Source: Nitrospirota bacterium
GTDB taxonomy: Bacteria > Nitrospirota > Thermodesulfovibrionia > Thermodesulfovibrionales > UBA6898
DNA length: 64,000 bases
Assembly (NCBI GenBank): GCA_021811105.1
Contig: JAJZPM010000006.1
Coordinates: 1 to 64,000, forward strand
Direction of reading: 5' to 3'
The notes below the pieces were generated by a model. The model had not been told where the DNA came from. It did no database searches and saw only the letters and a program-made list of their open reading frames with translations. Below, piece by piece: positions 1 through 7,274 of this stretch. Position numbers and translations under genes: made by a program. The number at the start of each line of letters is the position of its first letter. Positions within the stretch are counted from its first letter, which is position 1.

Positions 1-125
1 TCCCCGGAACGATGACCGAATGGCTGAAAATATTTCAAGTCGGTAACAGGTCGCGATGTCATTTTTATGTTATTCTTTCAGTAAGTTATATTGCTTCATG
101 CAAAAAACAGTCGGACAGATGTGAT

Positions 126-150
126 GTGCATACTATTTAGAAACTGTTAA
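126..150. repeat. Solo end of a MITE-like repeat
   Basis: This 25-base stretch is nearly identical to the right terminal inverted repeat of the element at 24775-24922 and to its relative near 25902-25928. Only the end is recognisable here; I find no matching left end in positions 1-125. Positions 1-287 otherwise hold no gene I can support. Confidence 0.6.
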
Positions 151-287
151 TAACTGAGAAACTTTGATGTGGATAAAAAGTTATTCTTTTCCCAGTCTAC
201 CATGCGGGCGTTCAATGTCAAACTGGTTCACTGGAAGGTTGCGTCAGGTGCATCGGCGGCATCGATGCCCTCGACTCGGGGATACGG

Positions 288-860
288 TTACTGCCGGAAC
301 TTCTCCCTCAGATAGCCGAGGAGATACTCGACGCGGCCGGCGAGTTTGTCGGGATCAGGATCCGAGCCCTTGTTGACGTAGTAGGCAGGTTCGAGACTCT
401 GCATCTGTTTCTTGAGGGCTTCGTCGGCCTTTTCAGCCGAAAAGAAAACGATTGGCACGTTCGTCGCCTTGTTCTGGGCCTCGAGCGCCCGGACCGTTCG
501 GGCGGCGGTAAGCCCGTCCATCACCGGCATGTTCAGGTCGATGATAGCCACATCGACCGGTCTCTTTTCCGTCAGGAGTTTTGAGTACGCGGTGATCAAT
601 TCGAGCCCGTTTTCAAACGACAATACATCAGAGGAAAACTTCCTCTCGGCGATGAGTTCCACTATGATCTTTCTGGTGAAAAGCGAGTCGTCGGCAATCA
701 GGGCATGCCCTTTGTTTTCCGCTTTCTGGGGCTCCGCCGCTCCCATCACATCGAGTGTGAAGCCGCAGAAGTTGCAGGTGACCTCCCTCCGCTCGTTCCT
801 CACGACGGTACCGAAGGGCACCTGCTCATCACAGCAGAGGCAATATTTGGTATCGGCCAT
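288..860 (-). CDS. Response regulator with N-terminal zinc ribbon
   Basis: Single receiver-domain protein of 190 residues. The start is set at 860 because a GGGGAGA ribosome site precedes that ATG. Residues 7-32 carry two Cys pairs (C7/C10 and C29/C32), a small zinc-ribbon-like module. Residues 51-185 are a receiver domain: acidic pair D57/D58, phosphoacceptor D108 in the IIDLNMP motif, a Ser in the FFSA strand and the late conserved Lys in VNKG. There is no DNA-binding or enzymatic output domain, so the signal must pass by protein contact or through the ribbon. No histidine kinase is adjacent. The receiver call is firm; the role is unknown. Confidence 0.85.
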   Translation of the reverse strand: MADTKYCLCCDEQVPFGTVVRNERREVTCNFCGFTLDVMGAAEPQKAENKGHALIADDSLFTRKIIVELIAERKFSSDVLSFENGLELITAYSKLLTEKRPVDVAIIDLNMPVMDGLTAARTVRALEAQNKATNVPIVFFSAEKADEALKKQMQSLEPAYYVNKGSDPDPDKLAGRVEYLLGYLREKFRQ

Positions 861-982
861 ATCCCTGTCTCCCCTATGGTTCAGTTTCAAAATTATATAT
901 AGAGAGGCTTAATATTGCAACTATAGCACCAGGACAGACATGTACCATTTGAGCTGTGTCAACAGCCCGACTTGAAAGGGCC

Positions 983-1183
983 TCATTCGGCATCTTCAAT
1001 GGCCTTCAATATCTGCTTTGCTATTTTGGGATGCAAAATCTTTCCAGCATGGAAGGGGACAACAATCCTTTTGCTTCCTTTCAGGTATAGTCTGTGACTG
1101 CCGCGGGATCTTAGAAGTTCAAAGCCAGCCTCGAGAAGCAGTGCTTCCGCATCTTGAGGGGTCAGTCGTGGGAGTTTAGGCAA
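983..1183 (-). CDS. hicA: HicA-type mRNA interferase toxin
   Basis: A 66-residue protein of the HicA/YcfA family, toxins of type II systems that cleave mRNA. It has the compact double-stranded-RNA-binding-like fold signature with the catalytic His in the RSRGSHRLY segment, followed by the conserved VPFHAGKILHPKIAKQILK-like helix region. Its start lies inside the end of hicB (8-base overlap), so the toxin is probably translationally coupled to the antitoxin. Length is normal for the family and no damage is visible, so the module is probably functional. Confidence 0.9.
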   Translation of the reverse strand: MPKLPRLTPQDAEALLLEAGFELLRSRGSHRLYLKGSKRIVVPFHAGKILHPKIAKQILKAIEDAE

Positions 1184-1400
1184 TCTGAACCTCGAAGGTA
1201 GTAGTCAGGATTTCCTTGCTCAGAGACTCTTTGATTTCTGTCTCTGATAAGGTCTCCAAATAGAGCGCAATAGCCTCTTTGACGTTTGCGATCACCTCTT
1301 CCAGTGTATCACCCTGCGACTGACACCCTTCAAGCTCAGGACAGTAGGCATAATATCCGTGGTCATCTTTTTCGATCACAATACTGACCTTATAAGACAT
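1176..1400 (-). CDS. hicB: HicB-type antitoxin
   Basis: A 74-residue HicB-family antitoxin with the partial RNase H-like fold: the N-terminal strands, then YYAYCPELEGCQSQGDT and the amphipathic helix EEVIANVKEAIALYLE that define the family. A GGAGGT ribosome site lies 6 bases before the ATG. There is no obvious C-terminal DNA-binding domain, so any autoregulation may need HicA or another mechanism. It is first in a two-gene operon with hicA, the usual reverse order being antitoxin-first here. Confidence 0.9.
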   Translation of the reverse strand: MSYKVSIVIEKDDHGYYAYCPELEGCQSQGDTLEEVIANVKEAIALYLETLSETEIKESLSKEILTTTFEVQIA

Positions 1401-1463
1401 GTCTTACCTCCATTCTCTGTCTTTATGGTAACAAAGACGACAACCTTCGTCGAATAGCTAACA

Positions 1464-2279
1464 CTATTCAAAGAATTCGCCCTCACTATTCATCACGACC
1501 GAATGAATTTTCCCCCCGACGACGATATCGTGTTTGTGATAATAATTTTTTTGTATCTCTTTGACCAACTCGATAGGGCGTCTTACAAGGCCCTTATAAA
1601 ACTCCGCCTTACTCATTTCTTTTAACTTTTGACGCCTTTTTACTTCATAAATAGCGTTAAAATAAGCCATTGAAAAAGAATTATACAGAACAGGGTCGCC
1701 ATTATTAAAGAATTGCATGCCGCCACTTATTAAGTAATTATTATAAATGCGCCTCTGTTCATTTAAATCTTTTATTTCCTTGAGTTCCAACGTATTTCCT
1801 GCTAAATCTGCAAAGGTTCTTCTCGAATATTCTAAATCAGAAACACAATCATAAAGTGGTGACCTATAGTTTGAGATAAGATACAATTCTGGTATCTGCT
1901 CATCACCAAACGTCTCAAAGCCACATAAATGAATTCCAATGCCATAGTCGAGAGGGCTCCTTAACGGATACTTAGAAAGGATTGCTTTAAGTTCTTCGCA
2001 AAGAGAGTTCGCCAATTCTTCCATCGACGAAAAGGTATCTTGATCTCTTTGCTTTTCTAGTAACCATGCATACGTGCTCCACACTTTTCTACCTTTAACC
2101 TCTATAGTTGCGAGGCCCCAGTAAGAAGCAATGCATCTTAAGTTTCTAAATGCCACATACTTGGGGATGGTATATGAGTTTTTCTTAGGAATCCTTCTCC
2201 CATTTTCACATTCGGTCAACAAAGAATCTGTGCCGACCGCAATAAACTCCTTTGCAAGGATGGCTGAAATTACACTCAT
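1464..2279 (-). CDS. AT-rich orphan with proteasome-like Ntn-hydrolase N-terminus
   Basis: Protein of 271 residues with no family I can name. The first 40 residues resemble a proteasome beta or HslV N-terminus. If Met1 is removed, Ser2 becomes residue 1, an Asp falls at mature position 17 (GTDS) and a Lys pair at 31-32, close to the Thr1/Asp17/Lys33 catalytic set of that fold, and it is followed by a YTI segment like the conserved strand. The rest is charged and helical, with no membrane segment. Base composition is much more AT-rich than the flanking core genes, suggesting transfer, and it sits beside hicBA. The Ntn-hydrolase reading is inference from spacing; a nuclease or unrelated fold is not excluded. 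Confidence 0.6.
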   Translation of the reverse strand: MSVISAILAKEFIAVGTDSLLTECENGRRIPKKNSYTIPKYVAFRNLRCIASYWGLATIEVKGRKVWSTYAWLLEKQRDQDTFSSMEELANSLCEELKAILSKYPLRSPLDYGIGIHLCGFETFGDEQIPELYLISNYRSPLYDCVSDLEYSRRTFADLAGNTLELKEIKDLNEQRRIYNNYLISGGMQFFNNGDPVLYNSFSMAYFNAIYEVKRRQKLKEMSKAEFYKGLVRRPIELVKEIQKNYYHKHDIVVGGKIHSVVMNSEGEFFE

Positions 2280-2592
2280 AAGAACATCTTCATTTATTCT
2301 AACATTGAAGCTACCATTTCGAGTTTTATCATGACACCGAACACTTCTTTCTCGTCGTTACAATGTTATTTAGCACTGGTTTATTATTCCCAAAAGAATA
2401 TCAGAGCCTTTCTCAAGAAAATTACTACAGAAGACGATTGTAACGCAGGGAAAAGAGCAATGACACCTCCGAATATTAACAGGATGAAAAAGTGTGCAAA
2501 AAAGCCAACGCCAGGCGCAGTAAAAAAAAGCAGGACTGTCAGCCGCCTATCGCGTCGTCCCTCTTTTAAACAGTCCCTTATTACGTATCCGC
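2280..2592. other. Gene-free AT-rich spacer
   Basis: About 310 bases between the orphan gene and the end of ubiB. A short hydrophobic open frame exists on the minus strand around 2390-2560 but has no ATG/GTG start or ribosome site. I see no convincing RNA or regulatory element. Confidence 0.5.
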
Positions 2593-4296
2593 TCAGAGCC
2601 TCCCCGACCTGATGATCGAGATAATCAGCCAGATGCCGAGGAAGAACGCAAAGCCGAAGGCGGTGAGGCCCAGGATCGAAATGCCGTGGAAGGTGGGGCC
2701 CACGCCGGTGGCATGCATGATAGCAGAACTGAGGAGCATAGCGCCGATGATCATGCTGAAGGAAATCCTGTTGCTCGACCGGTCCATGTCCCTGATGAAC
2801 TTGTCGAGTCCGATATGGGTCATCTTGACATGGATGTCGTCCTTCAGCACCTTCCTCACGATCTGTTTCATCTGTTTCGGGAACAGAATGAAAAAATCGC
2901 TCACCTCCATAAAGTTCTTTCTTGTCTTCTCGTAGATCTTCGACGGACTCAAGCGCTCCCTGACCAGCCTCGACGCGTACGGTTCGGCGGCCGCGATAAA
3001 ATCGAAGTTCGGGTCGAGTTCGCGGCCGAGACTCTCGAGGATCAGCATCGCCTTGTTGACGAGGATCAGGTCAGCCGGCATCTTCAATTTATGCTTGATC
3101 GCGAGGCGCGTGATCGTGTCCATGTATTCTGCGAAATTAAGCTCCTTGAGGGTGAGGCCGTAAAGGGGCTCGAGGAAATCGGCGAGGTCGTATTTGAATT
3201 CCTTCCGGAAGACGTCGAGGTCGACATCTTCCGGCACGAGGCCGAGTTCAAGGTACTGCTCGATCAGCTTGTCGAAGTCCTTGTGGATCAGCGCAAGGAA
3301 GGTGTTCGCCATAGTCTCCCTGAGTTCGGGCGACACCCTGCCGACGATCCCGAAATCCATGAACCCCACCCTGCCGTCTTTGAGGGCAAAGATGTTGCCT
3401 GCGTGCGGGTCCGCGTGAAAAAAACCGTCTTCGAGCACCTGTTTGAAATAGGCGTCGACCCCGATCCGGGCGAGGCTCTTCCGGTCTAGTCCGAGCCGGC
3501 TGATCCCGTCAATGTCGTCTATTCTGATCCCCTCGATCCTCTCCATGACGAGGAGGCTTTCGGTCGTGAACTCGCCGTACACCTTCGGGATCACCACATC
3601 GTGGACCTTTTCAAAGTTCTTCCTGAACCGGATGCAGTTCCTCGCCTCTTCGGTAAAGTCCAGCTCTTTTCTCACCGTCCGGGTGAATTCGTCCACGATG
3701 CCGGAGGGATTGTAAAAAACGCTTTCCGGTATGTAGCGTTCCATGAGGTGCGCAACGGCCGCGAGGATGTTGATGTCCGTCTCGATCTGCTCACGTATGC
3801 CGGGCCTCTGGACTTTGACGACCACCTCGCTGCCGTCGGTGAGCGTGCCGTGATGCACCTGTGCGATCGAGGCGGCCGCGACCGGTTCCAGGTCGAGCCG
3901 CAGAAATACCTGCCGCACCGGCCGACCGGTCTCCTCTTCTATGATCCTTACCGCCTCTTCGGTCGAAAAGGGCGGTACCTGGTCCTGCAGCTTCTTGAAC
4001 TCGTCCGCAAAAGGTTTGGTAATAAGGTCCGGTCTTGTGGAGAGGATCTGCGCGAGTTTGATAAAGCTCGGTCCGAGTTCGGTAAAGGCCATCCGAAGTC
4101 TTTCCGGGACCGTCGGGCTTTTCAGTGGCGGCCACTGGCCGAAGGTCCTGATTCTTTTCCTAAATGGAACGAACCTGTTCAGATGGAGCTGGTCGACTAA
4201 TTTCCCGAAGCCGTACTTCAGAAGGACATTGACAATCTGCCTCACCCTGTTGACGTTCTTGTATGTCCTTCTGAGGGTCAGGAAGTTAAAAGGCAT
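2593..4296 (-). CDS. ubiB: UbiB/ABC1/ADCK-family atypical kinase
   Basis: A 567-residue UbiB-family protein, an atypical kinase/ATPase linked to quinone biosynthesis and membrane lipid homeostasis. Motifs in order: KxGQ-type motif near residues 80-83 (here KLAQ, Gly replaced by Ala), the Ala-rich nucleotide loop VAAASIAQ at 139-146, a VVVK lysine at about 161, the catalytic HADPHAGN at 294-301 and DFG at 314-316. Two hydrophobic segments at about 518-560 anchor it in the inner membrane. The phasin gene just upstream (16-base gap) is probably in the same transcript. Family call is firm; the natural substrate is unknown for the whole family. Confidence 0.93.
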   Translation of the reverse strand: MPFNFLTLRRTYKNVNRVRQIVNVLLKYGFGKLVDQLHLNRFVPFRKRIRTFGQWPPLKSPTVPERLRMAFTELGPSFIKLAQILSTRPDLITKPFADEFKKLQDQVPPFSTEEAVRIIEEETGRPVRQVFLRLDLEPVAAASIAQVHHGTLTDGSEVVVKVQRPGIREQIETDINILAAVAHLMERYIPESVFYNPSGIVDEFTRTVRKELDFTEEARNCIRFRKNFEKVHDVVIPKVYGEFTTESLLVMERIEGIRIDDIDGISRLGLDRKSLARIGVDAYFKQVLEDGFFHADPHAGNIFALKDGRVGFMDFGIVGRVSPELRETMANTFLALIHKDFDKLIEQYLELGLVPEDVDLDVFRKEFKYDLADFLEPLYGLTLKELNFAEYMDTITRLAIKHKLKMPADLILVNKAMLILESLGRELDPNFDFIAAAEPYASRLVRERLSPSKIYEKTRKNFMEVSDFFILFPKQMKQIVRKVLKDDIHVKMTHIGLDKFIRDMDRSSNRISFSMIIGAMLLSSAIMHATGVGPTFHGISILGLTAFGFAFFLGIWLIISIIRSGRL

Positions 4297-4311
4297 TTAA
4301 GGGCTTTCCTG

Positions 4312-4623
4312 TCACTCCTTTTTCGACTCCTCGATCTTGGATATCCTCGAACCGAGAGAATCGACTTTTTCGTTCAGCTTGCCGATATCTTCCTTTGTCG
4401 CCAGCTTCATTTTTTCGAGCGCCTTCGAGACCGACTCGCTGATGTTTTTGCTGACCTCCTCCGTGTTCTTTTCGAACTTCTCGGACCACTCCTTCACGAG
4501 CTTGGCGCCCTGGGATTCGCTCAGCTCTCCCTTCTTCACGAGGTCGTCGATGAAATCCTTCACCTTCTCCTGCATACCGAATCCGGCGAGCATTGCGTTT
4601 CTGATCACGTCAAATAGCGACAT
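4312..4623 (-). CDS. Phasin-like coiled-coil protein
   Basis: A 103-residue, highly charged, mostly helical protein resembling the polyhydroxyalkanoate granule-associated/phasin-like family. A hydrophobic N-terminal stretch (FDVIRNAMLAGFGMQEKV) precedes a long coiled coil ending in a heptad-rich segment with LNEKVDSLGSRISKIEE. A GGAGGGTGT ribosome site precedes the ATG. It is followed closely by ubiB. No polyhydroxyalkanoate synthase is in the window, so granule binding cannot be assumed; it may act as a membrane-associated partner of UbiB. Confidence 0.75.
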   Translation of the reverse strand: MSLFDVIRNAMLAGFGMQEKVKDFIDDLVKKGELSESQGAKLVKEWSEKFEKNTEEVSKNISESVSKALEKMKLATKEDIGKLNEKVDSLGSRISKIEESKKE

Positions 4624-4766
4624 ACACCCTCCTCTTCTGTTCTCAGCCGCCCGTTACGTCCAAAAGGCAGCCGGTTTTTACGGGTTTAAGCCCGCCTCTG
4701 TCCTTACTATAAGTTGATTTTACCAGAGTTTACTGATGCTCACAACAGATTTTTTGTTCTGCTTTG

Positions 4767-4977
4767 CATGCTTAAAGATTGTCCACGGCTGTCCTACGAC
4801 TTATGGCGGGCTACTGGCCTACTCAGGAAGCCATCAAAAATGATCCCGTTGTTGCAGCCGGAATGAATAAAGCGGAAAAAGTCGTATTCTCCCGCACTCT
4901 CGAAAAGGTCGACTGGAACAACACAAGGCTTGTGAAGGATGATCTGCTTGCGGAAGTCCGCAAATTGAAGCAGCAGT
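4767..4977 (+). pseudogene. Dihydrofolate reductase (RibD C-terminal-like) fragment
   Basis: A stretch from about 4785 encodes MAGYWPTQEAIKNDPVVA and on through VVFSRTLEKVDWNNTRLV to VRKLKQQ. This is the unmistakable middle of the small dihydrofolate reductase-like (RibD C-terminal) family. The N-terminal third is missing and the reading frame shifts near 4788; the C-terminal part stops abruptly at about 4977, where the sequence becomes hsdR in another frame. It is a dead fragment left by a recombination or deletion joint. Confidence 0.8.
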
Positions 4978-6261
4978 ATCGAAGCGAAAAAGGTCGGCAC
5001 GACACTAACCGGTGTCGAGATTCAATCAGACAAATACAAGCATGGTTTCCCGGACATATTTCCGGCATGGTATCGCCCCCTCCCCTTTTGTTATCAGTCG
5101 ACCGGCGTCGAAACGCGTTTCACGAACGGGCTTGATCCCGATCCTTGCTCCCGAAACGTCTTTTCTTTTCATAAACCCGACACGCTGGAAGCCTGGCTGA
5201 ATGACGAGGAACCTTCTGTAATGGATCGGGCGGCTGAATCTCAGGCGGTCTATGGCCTACCGTTGACCTTGCGTTCACGACTGCGTCAGATGCCGCCCTT
5301 AAAAGAAGAAGGCCTTTGGCCTGCTCAGATCAAGGCAATCGGGAATCTCGAAAAGTCTCTGGCAGAGAACCGACCTCGCGCCTTAATCCAGATGGCTACC
5401 GGAAGCGGCAAGACCTTCACTGCGGTTACATCCATCTACCGCATGATCAAGTTTGGCGGTGCGCGGCGCGTGCTTTTCCTTGTGGATAGGGCAAACCTCG
5501 GCCGCCAGACTCTCAAGGAGTTTCAGCAGTATGTTTCGCCATACAGTCCATACAAGTTCACCGAAGAATACATAGTCCAGCAGCCGGAGCTTCGGAGGAG
5601 ATTGGTCGAGCTTTACAAAACCACCGAGCAGACTATTGATGTCGTCAGCAAGGATGAAGTCCTTGTGTCGGCATTCAGTGCCGAAGCGTTGGAGAACGCG
5701 AAGAAGACTGTCATCTCTTTTGAACGGTTCATCAAAGAGCATAAGGACGAGATTACCGCCTTGCAGATACTCTATAGCAGGCCATATAAGGCGAGGCTTC
5801 GCTTTGAAGAGATCAAGGCCCTTGCCCAGCTCATCGAAAAGCCGCCTTATTCGTGGAAGATAGACAGGCTATGGGAGGCTTATGCCGCTTTGGAGAAGTC
5901 GAAAGTCAAAGGCGCAAGCGCCCCGCATATTCTGACGGATTTAGTTTCTCTTGTTCGATTTGCCATTCATCAGGATAATGAGCTGGTGCCGTTTCCTGAG
6001 AAAGTAAATGTTAATTTCAATGCGTGGATGGCCCAGCAAGAGATCAACCGTAGGGGCATGGGTCTCCCTACCCTGACTGACGAGCAGCGCCGCTGGCTCG
6101 AAATGATCCGCGACCATATAGCTGCGAATCTAAGCATCGAGGCGGGCGATTTCGATTATGCGCCGTTTGCGCAGCAAGGCGGATTAGGCAAGGTGCATCA
6201 GGTTTTTGGGGATGAGTTGAATAAGATTATTGAAGAGTTGAATGGAGTGCTGGCGGCGTAG
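4978..6261 (+). pseudogene. hsdR: Type I restriction subunit R, 5'-truncated and internally deleted
   Basis: The open frame from 4978 starts inside the HsdR nuclease domain with IEAKK, the E-x-K catalytic pair, then TLTGVEIQSDKY and the STGVETRFTNGLDPDP segment. The helicase P-loop MATGSGKT follows at about 5391. After EYIVQ (about 5580) the protein jumps directly to the C-terminal helical domain, so the DEAD-box and motor motifs II to VI are gone, an in-frame loss of several hundred residues. The native C-terminus and stop are intact. There is no start codon at the 5' joint; an ATG at 5221 is internal. It cannot restrict DNA; a truncated product of 346 residues could still be made. Confidence 0.9.
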
Positions 6262-6380
6262 CACATATCCAAATATCGAAGTGGGAAGTGCTATAAATAT
6301 ATTTTTCATCCCATAAATGCAAAGTGTACTTGGTATATTGGGGGTCTCTTGATAATAAGCCTGCGGAATGATATACTTAG

Positions 6381-6396
6381 GTACTTAATTAAGTAC
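6381..6396. promoter_or_regulatory. 16-bp palindrome, likely TA autorepression operator
   Basis: GTACTTAATTAAGTAC is a perfect 16-base palindrome ending 16 bases before the antitoxin ATG and just before its AAAGGAG ribosome site. Phd-type antitoxins repress their own operons by binding such palindromes, so this is the expected operator; binding itself is inferred. Confidence 0.65.
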
Positions 6397-6412
6397 TGAA
6401 AGGAGTCCCAAT

Positions 6413-6676
6413 ATGAATACTATCGCTGCACAGGAAATCAAACGCAAGGGAATCTCTGCCGTCGATGAGGCGCTCAAGGAGGGGCCGGTGCATGTTATTA
6501 AGAACAACCAGCCCCAGTATGTAGTGATGACCGAGGCGCGTTATCGTGACCTAATTGAGGCGGAGGATGAAGCTTATATAGTACGAGTGCGAAAGTCCCT
6601 TGAGGATGTGAAGGAAGGAAGGGTCAAGCGCGGCACTGCAGAGGACCTGATTCGGGAACTGGGTCTGGAAGACTGA
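6413..6676 (+). CDS. Phd/YefM-type antitoxin
   Basis: An 87-residue antitoxin of the Phd/YefM class. The N-terminal fold is recognisable (IAAQEIKRKGISAVDEAL, then PVHVIKNNQPQYVVMTEARYRDL) and would form the dimeric DNA-binding domain. The C-terminal 35 residues are charged and would bind and neutralise the toxin. The AAAGGAG site 8 bases before the ATG supports this start. The toxin follows after 2 bases. The pair lies between two copies of the hsdR 3' end. Confidence 0.88.
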   Translation: MNTIAAQEIKRKGISAVDEALKEGPVHVIKNNQPQYVVMTEARYRDLIEAEDEAYIVRVRKSLEDVKEGRVKRGTAEDLIRELGLED

Positions 6677-6678
6677 GG

Positions 6679-6954
6679 ATGTATACTCTCGTCTGGACGG
6701 CTCATTTCACTCGTGCGGCGAAGAAATTTGCAAAGCGTCATCCGGAGTTAAGGAAGAAGGTCGCAGCCGTCCTTCGCGACCTCGAAGAAGACCCCTTTCA
6801 GCCGCACCTTGAATATCATAATCTCGGAGGAAAGTACAAAGGCATACAGGCGATAAGCATAACCGACAACTACAGGATTTCTATGACCATTAAGATCACC
6901 GCGAAAGAAATTCTCCTGATAGATATAGGCCCTCATGATGAGGTCTATCGGTGA
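6679..6954 (+). CDS. RelE/ParE-superfamily (YafQ-like) toxin
   Basis: A 91-residue toxin of the RelE/ParE superfamily. The family pattern is complete: an N-terminal strand, two helices rich in Lys/Arg (FTRAAKKFAKRHPELRKKV), the LGGKYKGIQAISITDNYRI strands and a terminal LLIDIGPHDEVYR. The GPHDEVY ending is typical of ribosome-dependent or free mRNA interferases of the YafQ/HigB side of the family. It is transcribed with the antitoxin, 2 bases downstream. No damage is visible. Confidence 0.88.
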   Translation: MYTLVWTAHFTRAAKKFAKRHPELRKKVAAVLRDLEEDPFQPHLEYHNLGGKYKGIQAISITDNYRISMTIKITAKEILLIDIGPHDEVYR

Positions 6955-6958
6955 TTGG

Positions 6959-6995
6959 CAGATTAGGCAAGATGCATCAGGTCTTTGGGAGTGAG
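6959..6995 (+). pseudogene. hsdR: Second, very short hsdR 3' relic
   Basis: This stretch reads G-R-L-G-K-M-H-Q-V-F-G-S-E-stop and matches GGLGKVHQVFGDEL near the end of hsdR (6180-6216) at both DNA and protein level, with a handful of substitutions. It is an imperfect direct repeat bracketing the toxin-antitoxin pair, probably the tail of another, diverged hsdR copy. Confidence 0.75.
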
Positions 6996-6997
6996 TA

Positions 6998-7273
6998 ATG
7001 AAAAAACCCTCTTCATATTGGACTTACGGGGTCATTGAAAGCGAAGACGTCTTTCGAATTCATGAAGTCTATTACAATAAGAAAGGGGAAATTACCGCCT
7101 TCTCCGAAAATCCAATAACGCCTTTGGGCGAAACTCTGGACGAACTAAGAGGCTATTTAGAGTATTACTTGCAGGCTCTCGACAGACCCGTATTGAAAAA
7201 AGAAGAAATAGTCTTTGCGCCTATGGATGGGATGGAAGAACAGGCCACAATGCGAAAAGGACGCAAACGCTGA
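6998..7273 (+). CDS. Conserved small protein of unknown function
   Basis: A 91-residue soluble protein that begins WTYGVIESEDVFRIHEVYYN and continues with FSENPITPLGETLDELRGYLEYYLQALDRPVL. I recognise this as a type of small uncharacterised protein common beside restriction or toxin genes, but know no function. The start is only 3 bases after the hsdR relic; the ribosome site is weak (GGGAGTGAG). It may have been carried as a passenger of the restriction locus. Confidence 0.6.
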   Translation: MKKPSSYWTYGVIESEDVFRIHEVYYNKKGEITAFSENPITPLGETLDELRGYLEYYLQALDRPVLKKEEIVFAPMDGMEEQATMRKGRKR

Positions 7274-7274
7274 C

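Noticed and set aside
2390-2560. Hydrophobic minus-strand frame after ubiB
   Set aside because: Encodes a membrane-like stretch but has no ATG, GTG or TTG start with a ribosome site at a sensible place.
2331-2612. 93-codon plus-strand frame
   Set aside because: No ribosome site, unlikely composition, and it overlaps the end of ubiB in antisense.
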